The notes under the pieces: model-generated
Database searches by the model: none
The model's input: the letters and a program-made list of their open reading frames with translations, nothing else
What the model was told of the DNA's origin: nothing
Shown here: positions 1 through 6,243 of the stretch, piece by piece
Numbering within the stretch: position 1 is the stretch's first letter
How the letters are laid out: every line of letters starts with the position of its first letter
Assembly: GCA_017453305.1 (NCBI GenBank)
Contig: JAFTKJ010000006.1
Location: 20,966-84,965 of the forward strand
DNA length: 64,000 nucleotides
From: Clostridia bacterium
GTDB taxonomy: Bacteria; Bacillota; Clostridia; Oscillospirales; CAG-272
Direction of reading: 5' to 3'
Program-made: the position numbers and the translations under genes

Positions 1-168
1 ATCATCCGCGCCGTTAACACCACCGACGCTATGAGCGCGACCATTGAGGAGATCCCGTACGCGCTCCTGCACCACATCACCGCCCGCATCACCGCCGAGG
101 TAGACGGCATCAACCGCGTCCTCCTCGACCTGACGCCAAAGCCGATTGGAACGATTGAGTGGGAATAA
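1..168 (+). CDS. guaA: GMP synthase (glutamine-hydrolysing), 3' end only
   Basis: Last 55 codons of the enzyme that aminates XMP to GMP with glutamine-derived ammonia in purine synthesis. The visible part contains AVNTTDAMSAT and ends KPIGTIEWE, which matches the C-terminal dimerisation domain of GuaA (the family usually ends in a PPATIEWE-like tail). The start lies outside the window. The last bases of the gene form one copy of a 13-bp direct repeat found again at 2515, and the 3' end of guaA is an established integration site for genomic islands. GC-rich codon use here contrasts with the AT-rich genes just downstream. Confidence 0.9.
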   Translation: MIRAVNTTDAMSATIEEIPYALLHHITARITAEVDGINRVLLDLTPKPIGTIEWE

Positions 169-169
169 T
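157..169 (+). repeat. Direct repeat, left copy (island attachment site at guaA 3' end)
   Basis: GAGTGGGAATAAT spans the last codons and stop of guaA. The same 13 bases recur at 2515-2527, where no guaA reading frame exists. A duplicated gene tail of this kind is what site-specific integration into guaA leaves behind. Confidence 0.75.
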
Positions 170-224
170 AAACGTAAGTCGAAAAAGCCTTATATATCAA
201 GGGCTTTCGGCACGTGGGACGGAT

Positions 225-245
225 TTTTGATACTGTTTTGATACC
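225..245 (+). repeat. TTTTGATAC-type repeats, left side of island
   Basis: Two spaced copies of TTTTGATAC. A closely similar arrangement lies at 2391-2412 near the other island end. They could be recombinase arm sites, which is inference from position only. Confidence 0.4.
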
Positions 246-261
246 AAACAGAATAATAAAC

Positions 262-290
262 AACGGCAGGATGTAAATAATTCTGCCGTT
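262..290 (+). terminator. Hairpin after guaA
   Basis: Stem AACGGCAG / CTGCCGTT with a 13-base loop, followed by AT-rich sequence with no clean T-run. It resembles the hairpin at 2643-2667 beyond the other att copy, so one probably derives from the guaA terminator. Confidence 0.5.
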
Positions 291-317
291 ATTTATATAA
301 AAATTTGCCTTTTTGTA

Positions 318-346
318 TTGACAAATGCACCAAAAAAGGATATAAT
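318..346 (+). promoter_or_regulatory. Promoter of the ToxI-ToxN module
   Basis: TTGACA at 318-323 and TATAAT at 341-346 with a 17-base spacer: a perfect consensus pair placed immediately upstream of the 36-nt antitoxin repeats. Confidence 0.85.
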
Positions 347-352
347 ATAAAT

Positions 353-497
353 GTGGGTGTATCTCAGCCCTAAATGAGAAACTTACTAAGCGAACTTCTC
401 TTGGTTCTTTCAAGAAAGTTACAAGTGAGTGTTTCGCTACTCAGAATGCGAAAGTTATGTGATGAGGGCAAGGCACACTTGCCCTCATTTGCTATTT
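353..497 (+). ncRNA. ToxI-like antitoxin RNA: 36-nt repeats ending in an attenuator terminator
   Basis: Downstream of the consensus promoter, two degenerate 36-nt units begin GAAACTTAC (378) and GAAAGTTAC (414), and a third partial unit begins GAAAGTTAT (450). The spacing is exactly 36 nt. They are followed by a strong hairpin and then the toxin gene. Promoter, repeated RNA antitoxin, leaky terminator and toxin is the defining layout of type III toxin-antitoxin systems, where each repeat folds as a pseudoknot that binds one toxin monomer. The repeats are degenerate and fewer than in the classical ToxIN, so the number of active units is uncertain. Confidence 0.75.
463..497 (+). terminator. Attenuator terminator between antitoxin RNA and toxin
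   Basis: Perfect 10-bp stem TGAGGGCAAG / CTTGCCCTCA with loop GCACA, then TTTGCTATTTT. Its place between repeats and toxin fits the partial read-through terminator that sets the RNA to toxin ratio in type III modules. Confidence 0.8.
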
Positions 498-508
498 TGG
501 AGGACTCA

Positions 509-994
509 ATGGACAACCTTAAGCTTTACGAAATTAACGCAAGCTATATTACATACCTCTCGGCGTATGCTCCGCATCTGTTTCAGAATAAGAAGTCCGG
601 GCAGAAGAACGAGAGGAAATATATCGGTATCGTTTTACATATCAATAGCTTTGATTACTTCGCGCCGCTTTCCTCGTTCAAGGACAAGCACAAGCTGATG
701 AAGGAAGGGCTTGATTTTATTAAGATCAAGGACTATGCCGTTATCAATCTGAACAATATGTTCCCGGTGCCGCTGAGCGAAACCAAGTACGTTGACATCA
801 GAAACGAGCCTGATCCGCACTACCGCGCTTTGCTTCTCGCCGAGTACCGTTATATCAAGTCAATTCAAGAGAAGATTTGGAAGAACGCGCAGAACGTATA
901 TAAGATTAAAATCAAGGACGGCGATGCTTCATCTCTCGCCAAGCGCTGCAACGATTTTCTTCTGCTTGAGAAGGCGTGCAAATATTACAGATAA
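509..994 (+). CDS. Type III toxin-antitoxin system ToxN/AbiQ-family endoribonuclease toxin
   Basis: Predicted 161-aa sequence-specific RNase that cleaves host mRNA unless held by its RNA antitoxin; such modules commonly abort phage infection. Seen: N-terminal LKLYEINASYITYL (residues 4-17), RKYIGIVL (36-43) and FAPLSSFKDKH (51-61), the pattern of the ToxN/AbiQ fold, in which a Tyr near residue 10 and a Thr/Ser-Ser-Lys group near residue 55 are important. The start at 509 is chosen because TTGGAGG lies just upstream and the longer frame from 374 would run through the antitoxin repeats and terminator. Expression should depend on read-through of that terminator. The module lies inside the guaA island, consistent with horizontal transfer. 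Family assignment is strong; activity is inferred. Confidence 0.85.
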   Translation: MDNLKLYEINASYITYLSAYAPHLFQNKKSGQKNERKYIGIVLHINSFDYFAPLSSFKDKHKLMKEGLDFIKIKDYAVINLNNMFPVPLSETKYVDIRNEPDPHYRALLLAEYRYIKSIQEKIWKNAQNVYKIKIKDGDASSLAKRCNDFLLLEKACKYYR

Positions 995-1005
995 AGGGGG
1001 ACAAT

Positions 1006-2295
1006 ATGAAAAACATAGCTGCAAAAAAAGTGATTGCCTCATACTATATTTTATCCCTTCTTTTAACGCTTCCGTTGTCGATACCAATTTGGCTTATCAA
1101 AAATCCTCTTGGCGTGATTCTTTATTTTCTTTGCTTCCTGATCTATATGAGGATAGCCATATACTTTGCTGTACGAATAACCATTATGTCTTCACTTTGG
1201 AAAGAGCTTGATGCTGAAAAATATGCTGCAATCATAAACGCCAAGTTTTTTCTGGCTAATTATTCCTACAAGCTGAATTTAGATTTCGCAACGGGTAACT
1301 ACCAAAACGCGCACAATATTATAAATTCTGTGTTGTTGCAACACAAGAACGTCAATCAAAAAGTTTACGGACATTTGCTTCTCTGCCGTGTTTGCTTTGA
1401 GCGAGGAGATTATGAAGGAATCAAAGATAATCTCGCTCAAATTGATAACTATCACAAATACAATCCGACGTTAAAACTTTCAAAACCGAATAAGGCAGCA
1501 TATGAGTTTTACTGTGCATTTTCCAATGCCGACTATACCTCTGCCTGCGCTATCGCGGAAAAAGGTATTGATAAATACTCAAAAAAGAAAAACCTCAATT
1601 ATTTAGTCTTGATGCGCCAATATCAATTAGCCGTTACAAAACGAATGAAGGGCGACATTGATGAGGCGGTTGAGCTTTTTGAAAGCATTATGGAAAAAGC
1701 CCCAAAACTTATTCTTTCAACACTTGCTCAAAAGCAGCTTGACTATATTTCCGGAGTACTTGAAGAAACAGCGCCCGAACGGTTAGAGGTCACAGAAAAC
1801 CACATTGTGAAATCTAATCGCAAAATAAAAATTTCCGTGCGTATTGCTTATTGCGTAGGAATCCTTCTTATACTTGTGGGAATAATCCTTACTCAATTAG
1901 ATTCTCCTAAGCAAAAAGACAAGGATTTGAACTATATTGCTCAAATAGAAAAAACTATTGAAGACGAATACGAAGAATATCAAGTTTTGGGATATTTTTA
2001 TATTTATTCTGATTATGCAGATGAAACCTATATGATGAGCATAGATTCGCTGTTTTTGGTAGAGGCAGATGGGAAACTTGATTTGCATACTCTCTACCAA
2101 TTAAACGGAGAATACAAAAACATTTTGGACGTAAAAGACATTCAAGTAGATACGCTGTATGAATATGAGATATATTTTATACCAAAAAAAGTAGAATTTA
2201 TTATAACAGAAAAGGAGCGTAATATTCCGAAGGATACGCTATATTATTATGAAATAGACGGATATTATTTCTGCGTAATTAGCATATCAGATTGA
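1006..2295 (+). CDS. Membrane protein with TPR-like central region, unknown function
   Basis: 429 aa, start supported by AAAGGGGG seven bases upstream. Two hydrophobic segments near residues 10-60, a long helical region (about 90-260) with tetratricopeptide-like spacing of Ala/Tyr/Leu (for example YEGIKDNLAQIDNYH and DEAVELFESIMEKAPK), one further transmembrane helix near 290-310 (CVGILLILVGIIL), and an acidic, Tyr-rich C-terminal domain. It starts 11 bases after the toxin stop, so it may be co-transcribed and be cargo of the same island. Composition is clearly AT-rich compared with the chromosomal genes around it. I do not recognise a specific family; a role with the toxin is possible but unproven. 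Confidence 0.55.
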   Translation: MKNIAAKKVIASYYILSLLLTLPLSIPIWLIKNPLGVILYFLCFLIYMRIAIYFAVRITIMSSLWKELDAEKYAAIINAKFFLANYSYKLNLDFATGNYQNAHNIINSVLLQHKNVNQKVYGHLLLCRVCFERGDYEGIKDNLAQIDNYHKYNPTLKLSKPNKAAYEFYCAFSNADYTSACAIAEKGIDKYSKKKNLNYLVLMRQYQLAVTKRMKGDIDEAVELFESIMEKAPKLILSTLAQKQLDYISGVLEETAPERLEVTENHIVKSNRKIKISVRIAYCVGILLILVGIILTQLDSPKQKDKDLNYIAQIEKTIEDEYEEYQVLGYFYIYSDYADETYMMSIDSLFLVEADGKLDLHTLYQLNGEYKNILDVKDIQVDTLYEYEIYFIPKKVEFIITEKERNIPKDTLYYYEIDGYYFCVISISD

Positions 2296-2327
2296 TAATT
2301 CTTCTCAAATGATATTTGTAAAACCTC

Positions 2328-2356
2328 TTGTATTTATTCTTATTTTATGGTATAAT
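2328..2356 (+). promoter_or_regulatory. Promoter-like pair facing a gene-free stretch
   Basis: TTGTAT (2328-2333), 17 bases, TATAAT (2351-2356). No reading frame follows before the hairpin at 2643. It may be the promoter of a lost integrase or of a short RNA. Confidence 0.4.
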
Positions 2357-2386
2357 GAATTGTCGGGAATAATGTGATTTTCAGTC

Positions 2387-2412
2387 GGTATCATTGATAC
2401 CATTTTGATACC
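2387..2412 (+). repeat. Palindrome GGTATCATTGATACC plus TTTTGATACC
   Basis: A perfect 15-bp palindrome at 2387-2401, followed directly by another TTTTGATACC half. It resembles 225-245 at the left end of the island. Confidence 0.5.
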
Positions 2413-2514
2413 GCTTTTCGCAGACTCCATAGATGAAGCGGAAAAAGGCGGTCAAATCTCCCGAAAAGCCGCGCGAAAAGACCTAAATTCACGGGGTATA
2501 ATGCTAATTTAAGC

Positions 2515-2527
2515 GAGTGGGAATAAT
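2515..2527 (+). repeat. Direct repeat, right copy (island attachment site)
   Basis: GAGTGGGAATAAT, identical to 157-169. The 2.36 kb between the copies holds the toxin-antitoxin module and the TPR-like gene. No integrase lies inside. Confidence 0.75.
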
Positions 2528-2642
2528 TGCCTGCGGCGAGTGATCGGTTATGATACGCTTCGTGTTGTTATAATGCACCTTCGGTGCAGGTTGAAGTTAC
2601 GAGAGAGCGTAATAGCAAAAAAGTTGAGCAAATAAGAAACAA

Positions 2643-2667
2643 CGGCAGGAATGTTACATTCCTGCCG
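2643..2667 (+). terminator. Strong hairpin right of the island
   Basis: CGGCAGGAATG / CATTCCTGCCG with a 3-base loop, followed by an AT-rich stretch. Likely the original guaA terminator displaced by the insertion. Between 2296 and 2841 I see no gene: only the promoter-like pair, the palindrome, the att copy, this hairpin and a -10 element. Confidence 0.55.
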
Positions 2668-2841
2668 CATTTTATATTTCGATCTTGTCACGGTGGCGTG
2701 TATATTTTATATCAGTTCACACATTTTCCTCAAAAATATGGTATAATATAAAAAACTTTCAAAAATCCTTACACACTTTCCAATTTTTTGGTACTACTAT
2801 TTATGAAGGGGCTTTCAAATACGCGAGGGAGGAGGCAAGTT

Positions 2842-3438
2842 ATGGAACTTCGGGGAAAACAAACGGTGAGAACACCTATGGACGATGAAAAGATCGTTGC
2901 CCTTTATTGGGAACGCGACGAAAAAGCGATTGAGGAAACCGATTTCAAATACAAGAAATATCTGTTTTCCATTGCTTATAACGTTCTTCACGACCGACTT
3001 GACTGCGAGGAATGCTTGAACGATACATACCTTGGCGCGTGGAACGCAATTCCACCTACAAAACCGAATGTGCTCAAAGCATTTTTGACGACGATCACAC
3101 GAAGAATTGCGATCAAACGCTACCACAGCAAAGGAAAACAGCGTGTGATACCTTCCGAAATGACGTCTTCTCTTTCCGAGCTCGAAGATTTCGTAGCCGG
3201 TGACGGTGACGTTGATGCGGATTTTGATGCGGAGAGACTTGGGCGTGTCATCAGCGACTTTGTTCGCTCGCTTTCCGAACGCAGACAATTCATATTTATG
3301 AGTCGGTACTACTTAGCCGATCCCATTGATACAATTGCAAGTGACTTGAGTTTGAGCCGTTCAATGGTGAACAAGGAGCTTGCCGCCATCAGAAGTGCCT
3401 TGAAAGAAAAACTTGAAAGTGAGGGGTATTCGATATGA
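2842..3438 (+). CDS. RNA polymerase sigma factor, sigma-70 (ECF-like) family
   Basis: 198 aa. Region 2 is visible in SIAYNVLHDRLDCEECLNDT with GAWNAIPP following, then the TTITRRIAIKRYH helix. An acidic linker leads to region 4, ending RSMVNKELAAIRSALKEKLES (the recognition helix area). The start at 2842 follows GGAGGAGG by six bases; a shorter start at 2878 (MDDEK) would align better with the paralogue at 40091, so the N-terminus is slightly uncertain. It overlaps the next gene by four bases (ATGA), and that gene encodes a membrane protein, the usual sigma/anti-sigma layout. A TATAAT at 2742 may be its promoter. Confidence 0.85.
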   Translation: MELRGKQTVRTPMDDEKIVALYWERDEKAIEETDFKYKKYLFSIAYNVLHDRLDCEECLNDTYLGAWNAIPPTKPNVLKAFLTTITRRIAIKRYHSKGKQRVIPSEMTSSLSELEDFVAGDGDVDADFDAERLGRVISDFVRSLSERRQFIFMSRYYLADPIDTIASDLSLSRSMVNKELAAIRSALKEKLESEGYSI

Positions 3439-4319
3439 AAAAGAAAGAATGGAATGAAGGTTTGAATCACATTGATCCCGATCTTGTTGAAAAATACGTC
3501 CTGCAAAAGGAGCGGCTCAGAGAGAAAAACAAAAAGCCGAAAAGCGCATGGTTGCGTTTTGGAGCAATCGCGGCTTGCTTTGTGCTGGTTTTGAGTGCAG
3601 TCATCATTGTGCCGCTGTTGCGAGAAGATGATCCGGGTGTTATTCCGGGACCGGGGGGTATTCCGGGACCGGGGGTTGAAATTATTCTTCCTTCTCCTCC
3701 GGAGTATTCTTCGTATGACTATGAGTCTTACAATGACATTCATGCCGCTTTGACAAATCCACTTGCTCCTCAATTTGAACAATTGCGGACTGAACAGAAA
3801 AATTGCGGTGAGCTATATCAGCAAACTCTATCGGATTTCGCTTCGGGCGAGATAAAGGTTGCAGTACCTCAAATTGGAGGGAAAAATATTGACCTTCGCA
3901 ATCAAGAAGGGTTTAGCAATGTAACTTGGTTTACGAATGAATTATATAATCTTCCGTGGCTGTGGTATCATTGTTTGATAAACGAACAGGATTTGACAGT
4001 AAGTATCGCATATTTGAGTGTACTTGATCGAACTGAACTGAATTCTGCCACATCGTATTACCAAGTCTTAAAAATGATCTCTCCTAATTCGCCTTCTCCG
4101 GATAATTATAAGAAATCAGCATCCTATAAAAACATATATGAGAAAGAAATCACACTCGGAAATGGCGAGACGGTCACCGCCATGATCTCGGAGTTAAAGA
4201 ACGATTCCAGAATCTACGTCTGCCTGTATTTGGATGGTATGCTGGTAACTTTACGTGGGGATGAGGCATTGCTCACAGAGGCGTTTTTTCGGACATTCAA
4301 TATGGCGTATATGAAATAA
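3435..4319 (+). CDS. Single-pass membrane protein, probable anti-sigma factor
   Basis: 294 aa, translationally coupled to the sigma gene. A charged cytoplasmic N-terminus (about 1-38, with LNHIDPDLVEKYV) is followed by one transmembrane helix (about 42-60, FGAIAACFVLVLSAVIIV), a low-complexity Pro/Gly linker made from a tandem DNA repeat (GIPGPG units), and an extracytoplasmic domain of about 200 aa. The N-terminal segment resembles that of the membrane protein paired with the second sigma factor (40639). Gene order and topology suggest it binds the sigma factor until an external signal arrives. The outer domain is not recognised. Confidence 0.65.
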   Translation: MKKKEWNEGLNHIDPDLVEKYVLQKERLREKNKKPKSAWLRFGAIAACFVLVLSAVIIVPLLREDDPGVIPGPGGIPGPGVEIILPSPPEYSSYDYESYNDIHAALTNPLAPQFEQLRTEQKNCGELYQQTLSDFASGEIKVAVPQIGGKNIDLRNQEGFSNVTWFTNELYNLPWLWYHCLINEQDLTVSIAYLSVLDRTELNSATSYYQVLKMISPNSPSPDNYKKSASYKNIYEKEITLGNGETVTAMISELKNDSRIYVCLYLDGMLVTLRGDEALLTEAFFRTFNMAYMK

Positions 4320-4336
4320 AAAGCATGAATAATCTC

Positions 4337-4367
4337 AAAGGCGAGCGTTTCCGCGCTCGCCTTTTTT
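4337..4367. terminator. Bidirectional terminator between convergent genes
   Basis: Stem AAAGGCGAGCG / CGCTCGCCTTT with a 6-base loop, T-run on the plus strand and A-run on the left for the minus strand. It sits between the anti-sigma gene and the convergent amidotransferase gene. Confidence 0.85.
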
Positions 4368-4386
4368 GTATTCATAAGTAAAAGTA

Positions 4387-5076
4387 TTACCGACACTTCT
4401 CGCACGCGGCAAGGAAGTTGTCAAACAGGAGGTGCTCGGGGGTGCGCTCACCGCGCAAGGCAAGCTCGGGGTGCCATTGTGTGGCAAATACGTTGTGCTC
4501 CTTCCATTCAATGGCTTCGGCAACGCCGTCGTCGGTCGTAGCCACAACCTTGAGGTCGGGTGCGATGCGGTCCAGCTCCCACGCGTGGTAGCTGTTGACC
4601 GTTGTTCTCTCGCAGTTGAACATATCGTAAACAAAGGAGCCCTTGACGATATTGATCTCATGCTTGTGTGCGGTGTCGTTTTCGTGTGCCTTGGAATCCT
4701 TCATGCGACGGATCGAACCGCCGAAAAAGACGTTGATTGCCTGATGCCCACCGCAAATGCCGAGAATGGGCTTTTTGGCTTCGTAAAAACGGCGGATGAG
4801 CGCGCTGTCAAGTGCATATTCGTCCACGGGGGGATCCTTTTCCAAGGGATCACCGTTATAATATACGGGCGGAATATCGGTGGGGGAGCCTGGAATGATG
4901 AGTCCGTCGCAAATGCCGCAGACTGAATCGATCGCCTCCTCGGAAAGCACCGCGATCACGCCTGCGCCGTATTGCTTTGCAAAATGTATATAGTCCTCGG
5001 AGGTATACCAGCGGGTGTTCCAAACGGCATTTTCAACGCCCAGATTCAAATAACGAAGTGAGATTGCAAAATTCAT
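4387..5076 (-). CDS. Class I glutamine amidotransferase-like hydrolase, peptidase C26 (PuuD-like)
   Basis: 229 aa. Members hydrolyse gamma-glutamyl amide bonds, for example gamma-glutamyl-GABA in putrescine breakdown. Seen: the nucleophile elbow GICGGHQ (Cys about 108), the oxyanion segment IIPGSPTD (about 60-67) and the catalytic His-Glu in QWHPE near residue 204. Length is normal for the family. The start at 5076 follows GGAGGAAG; an upstream Met six codons earlier has no ribosome site. It stands alone between convergent and divergent neighbours, so the real substrate cannot be read from context. Confidence 0.8.
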   Translation of the reverse strand: MNFAISLRYLNLGVENAVWNTRWYTSEDYIHFAKQYGAGVIAVLSEEAIDSVCGICDGLIIPGSPTDIPPVYYNGDPLEKDPPVDEYALDSALIRRFYEAKKPILGICGGHQAINVFFGGSIRRMKDSKAHENDTAHKHEINIVKGSFVYDMFNCERTTVNSYHAWELDRIAPDLKVVATTDDGVAEAIEWKEHNVFATQWHPELALRGERTPEHLLFDNFLAACEKCR

Positions 5077-5185
5077 GATCTTCCTCCAATGCATGCTTTT
5101 GATAGTACTATTGTATCACAAAGTGCACGCTTTGTCAAGCGGAAAGTTCGTGTGAAAGAGAATGTAATTTACATCAAATTAGCTC

Positions 5186-5215
5186 TTGACATCCGCACCT
5201 TTGCCGTGCTATAAT
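5186..5215 (+). promoter_or_regulatory. Promoter of the polysaccharide deacetylase gene
   Basis: TTGACA at 5186, 18-base spacer, TATAAT at 5210. Confidence 0.8.
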
Positions 5216-5256
5216 GATACCGTACCCCAACGCAAAACGGAAAAGGAGAACACACG

Positions 5257-6117
5257 ATGAAATATTGCTTTTTACGCTTTCCCGGCGGAAAAATGAAGGC
5301 TTTGACGCTCAGCTACGACGACGGTGTCAGGGAGGATATTCGATTTGCACAAACGTTGGACCAATACGGAATGAAGGGAACCTTTAATATCAACAGCTCT
5401 ACCGTTGGCAACGGGCGCAATCTGACAGCCGAGGAGATCCAGACCTGTATTTTGGATCGCGGACACGAGGTTGCCGTGCACGGGGAGCGTCACATGGCGC
5501 CCGGTATCGGCTTTCCGCCCTTGGCGCTTGCGGATGCCTTGAACTGCCGCCTCTCCTTGGAAAAACGCTTTGGTCGCATCATTCGCGGCATGGCGTATCC
5601 CGACTCCGGCGTGACCAAGATGCACAACGGCAACGATTATCAGACCGTCAGGAGCAATTTGCAATCCTGCGGCATCGTTTATGCACGGACGCTGGGCGGC
5701 GACAATCACGACTTTATGCTCCCCACGGATTGGTACGCGTGGATGCCGACCGCGCACCACAACAATCCCAATTTGTGGGAGTGGGTAGAGGAGTTTCTTG
5801 CTTTGGAGGATGAAAAGATATACCTCACCCGTCGCTATCCCCGTCTGTTTTATCTGTGGGGGCATTCCTACGAGTTCAAAAACAATCAAAATTGGGATCG
5901 TTTGGAGCGCTTTTGCGAGACCGTTTCGGGAAAAGACGATATTTGGTACGCCACCAATATCGAGATCTACGAGTACGTCCAAGCGTATCAATCTTTGATC
6001 CGCAGTGCCGATGGAAATCGCATCTATAACCCCACCCTGCGCGAGATCTGGTTTATGGCGGACGGTAAAAACTATCACATGAACCCCGGCGAGGAGCTTT
6101 GGATCGAGGAAGTTTGA
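5257..6117 (+). CDS. Polysaccharide deacetylase-family protein
   Basis: 286 aa with a NodB-type fold. Seen: the metal-binding motif LSYDDG (Asp21-Asp22), NIN(S)S after the second strand, a motif-2 variant VAVHGERHMAPG, and the late WGHSYEF segment with the motif-5 His. The family removes N- or O-acetyl groups from chitin-like chains, peptidoglycan or xylan; no signal peptide is visible, so it probably acts inside the cell on oligosaccharides. It has its own consensus promoter and AAAAGGAG ribosome site, and precedes a glycosidase-like gene and a sugar-binding lipoprotein in the same direction. Confidence 0.75.
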   Translation: MKYCFLRFPGGKMKALTLSYDDGVREDIRFAQTLDQYGMKGTFNINSSTVGNGRNLTAEEIQTCILDRGHEVAVHGERHMAPGIGFPPLALADALNCRLSLEKRFGRIIRGMAYPDSGVTKMHNGNDYQTVRSNLQSCGIVYARTLGGDNHDFMLPTDWYAWMPTAHHNNPNLWEWVEEFLALEDEKIYLTRRYPRLFYLWGHSYEFKNNQNWDRLERFCETVSGKDDIWYATNIEIYEYVQAYQSLIRSADGNRIYNPTLREIWFMADGKNYHMNPGEELWIEEV

Positions 6118-6165
6118 TCTTCGTGTCTCGTCTAAAAAATAACCATTGTTTTTTTCTATAAATGC

Positions 6166-6193
6166 TTGACAATTTTGCCCGATGTGTTATAAT
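6166..6193 (+). promoter_or_regulatory. Promoter of the DUF4838 gene
   Basis: TTGACA at 6166, 16-base spacer, TATAAT at 6188. Confidence 0.75.
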
Positions 6194-6243
6194 AAGGTAA
6201 CGCATCGGGCGTTTTCATTTTGACCGAAAAAAGGAGATATGGT

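Noticed and set aside
374-508. Upstream extension of the toxin gene
   Set aside because: It would translate the antitoxin repeats and terminator; the internal ATG at 509 has the ribosome site and matches the family start.
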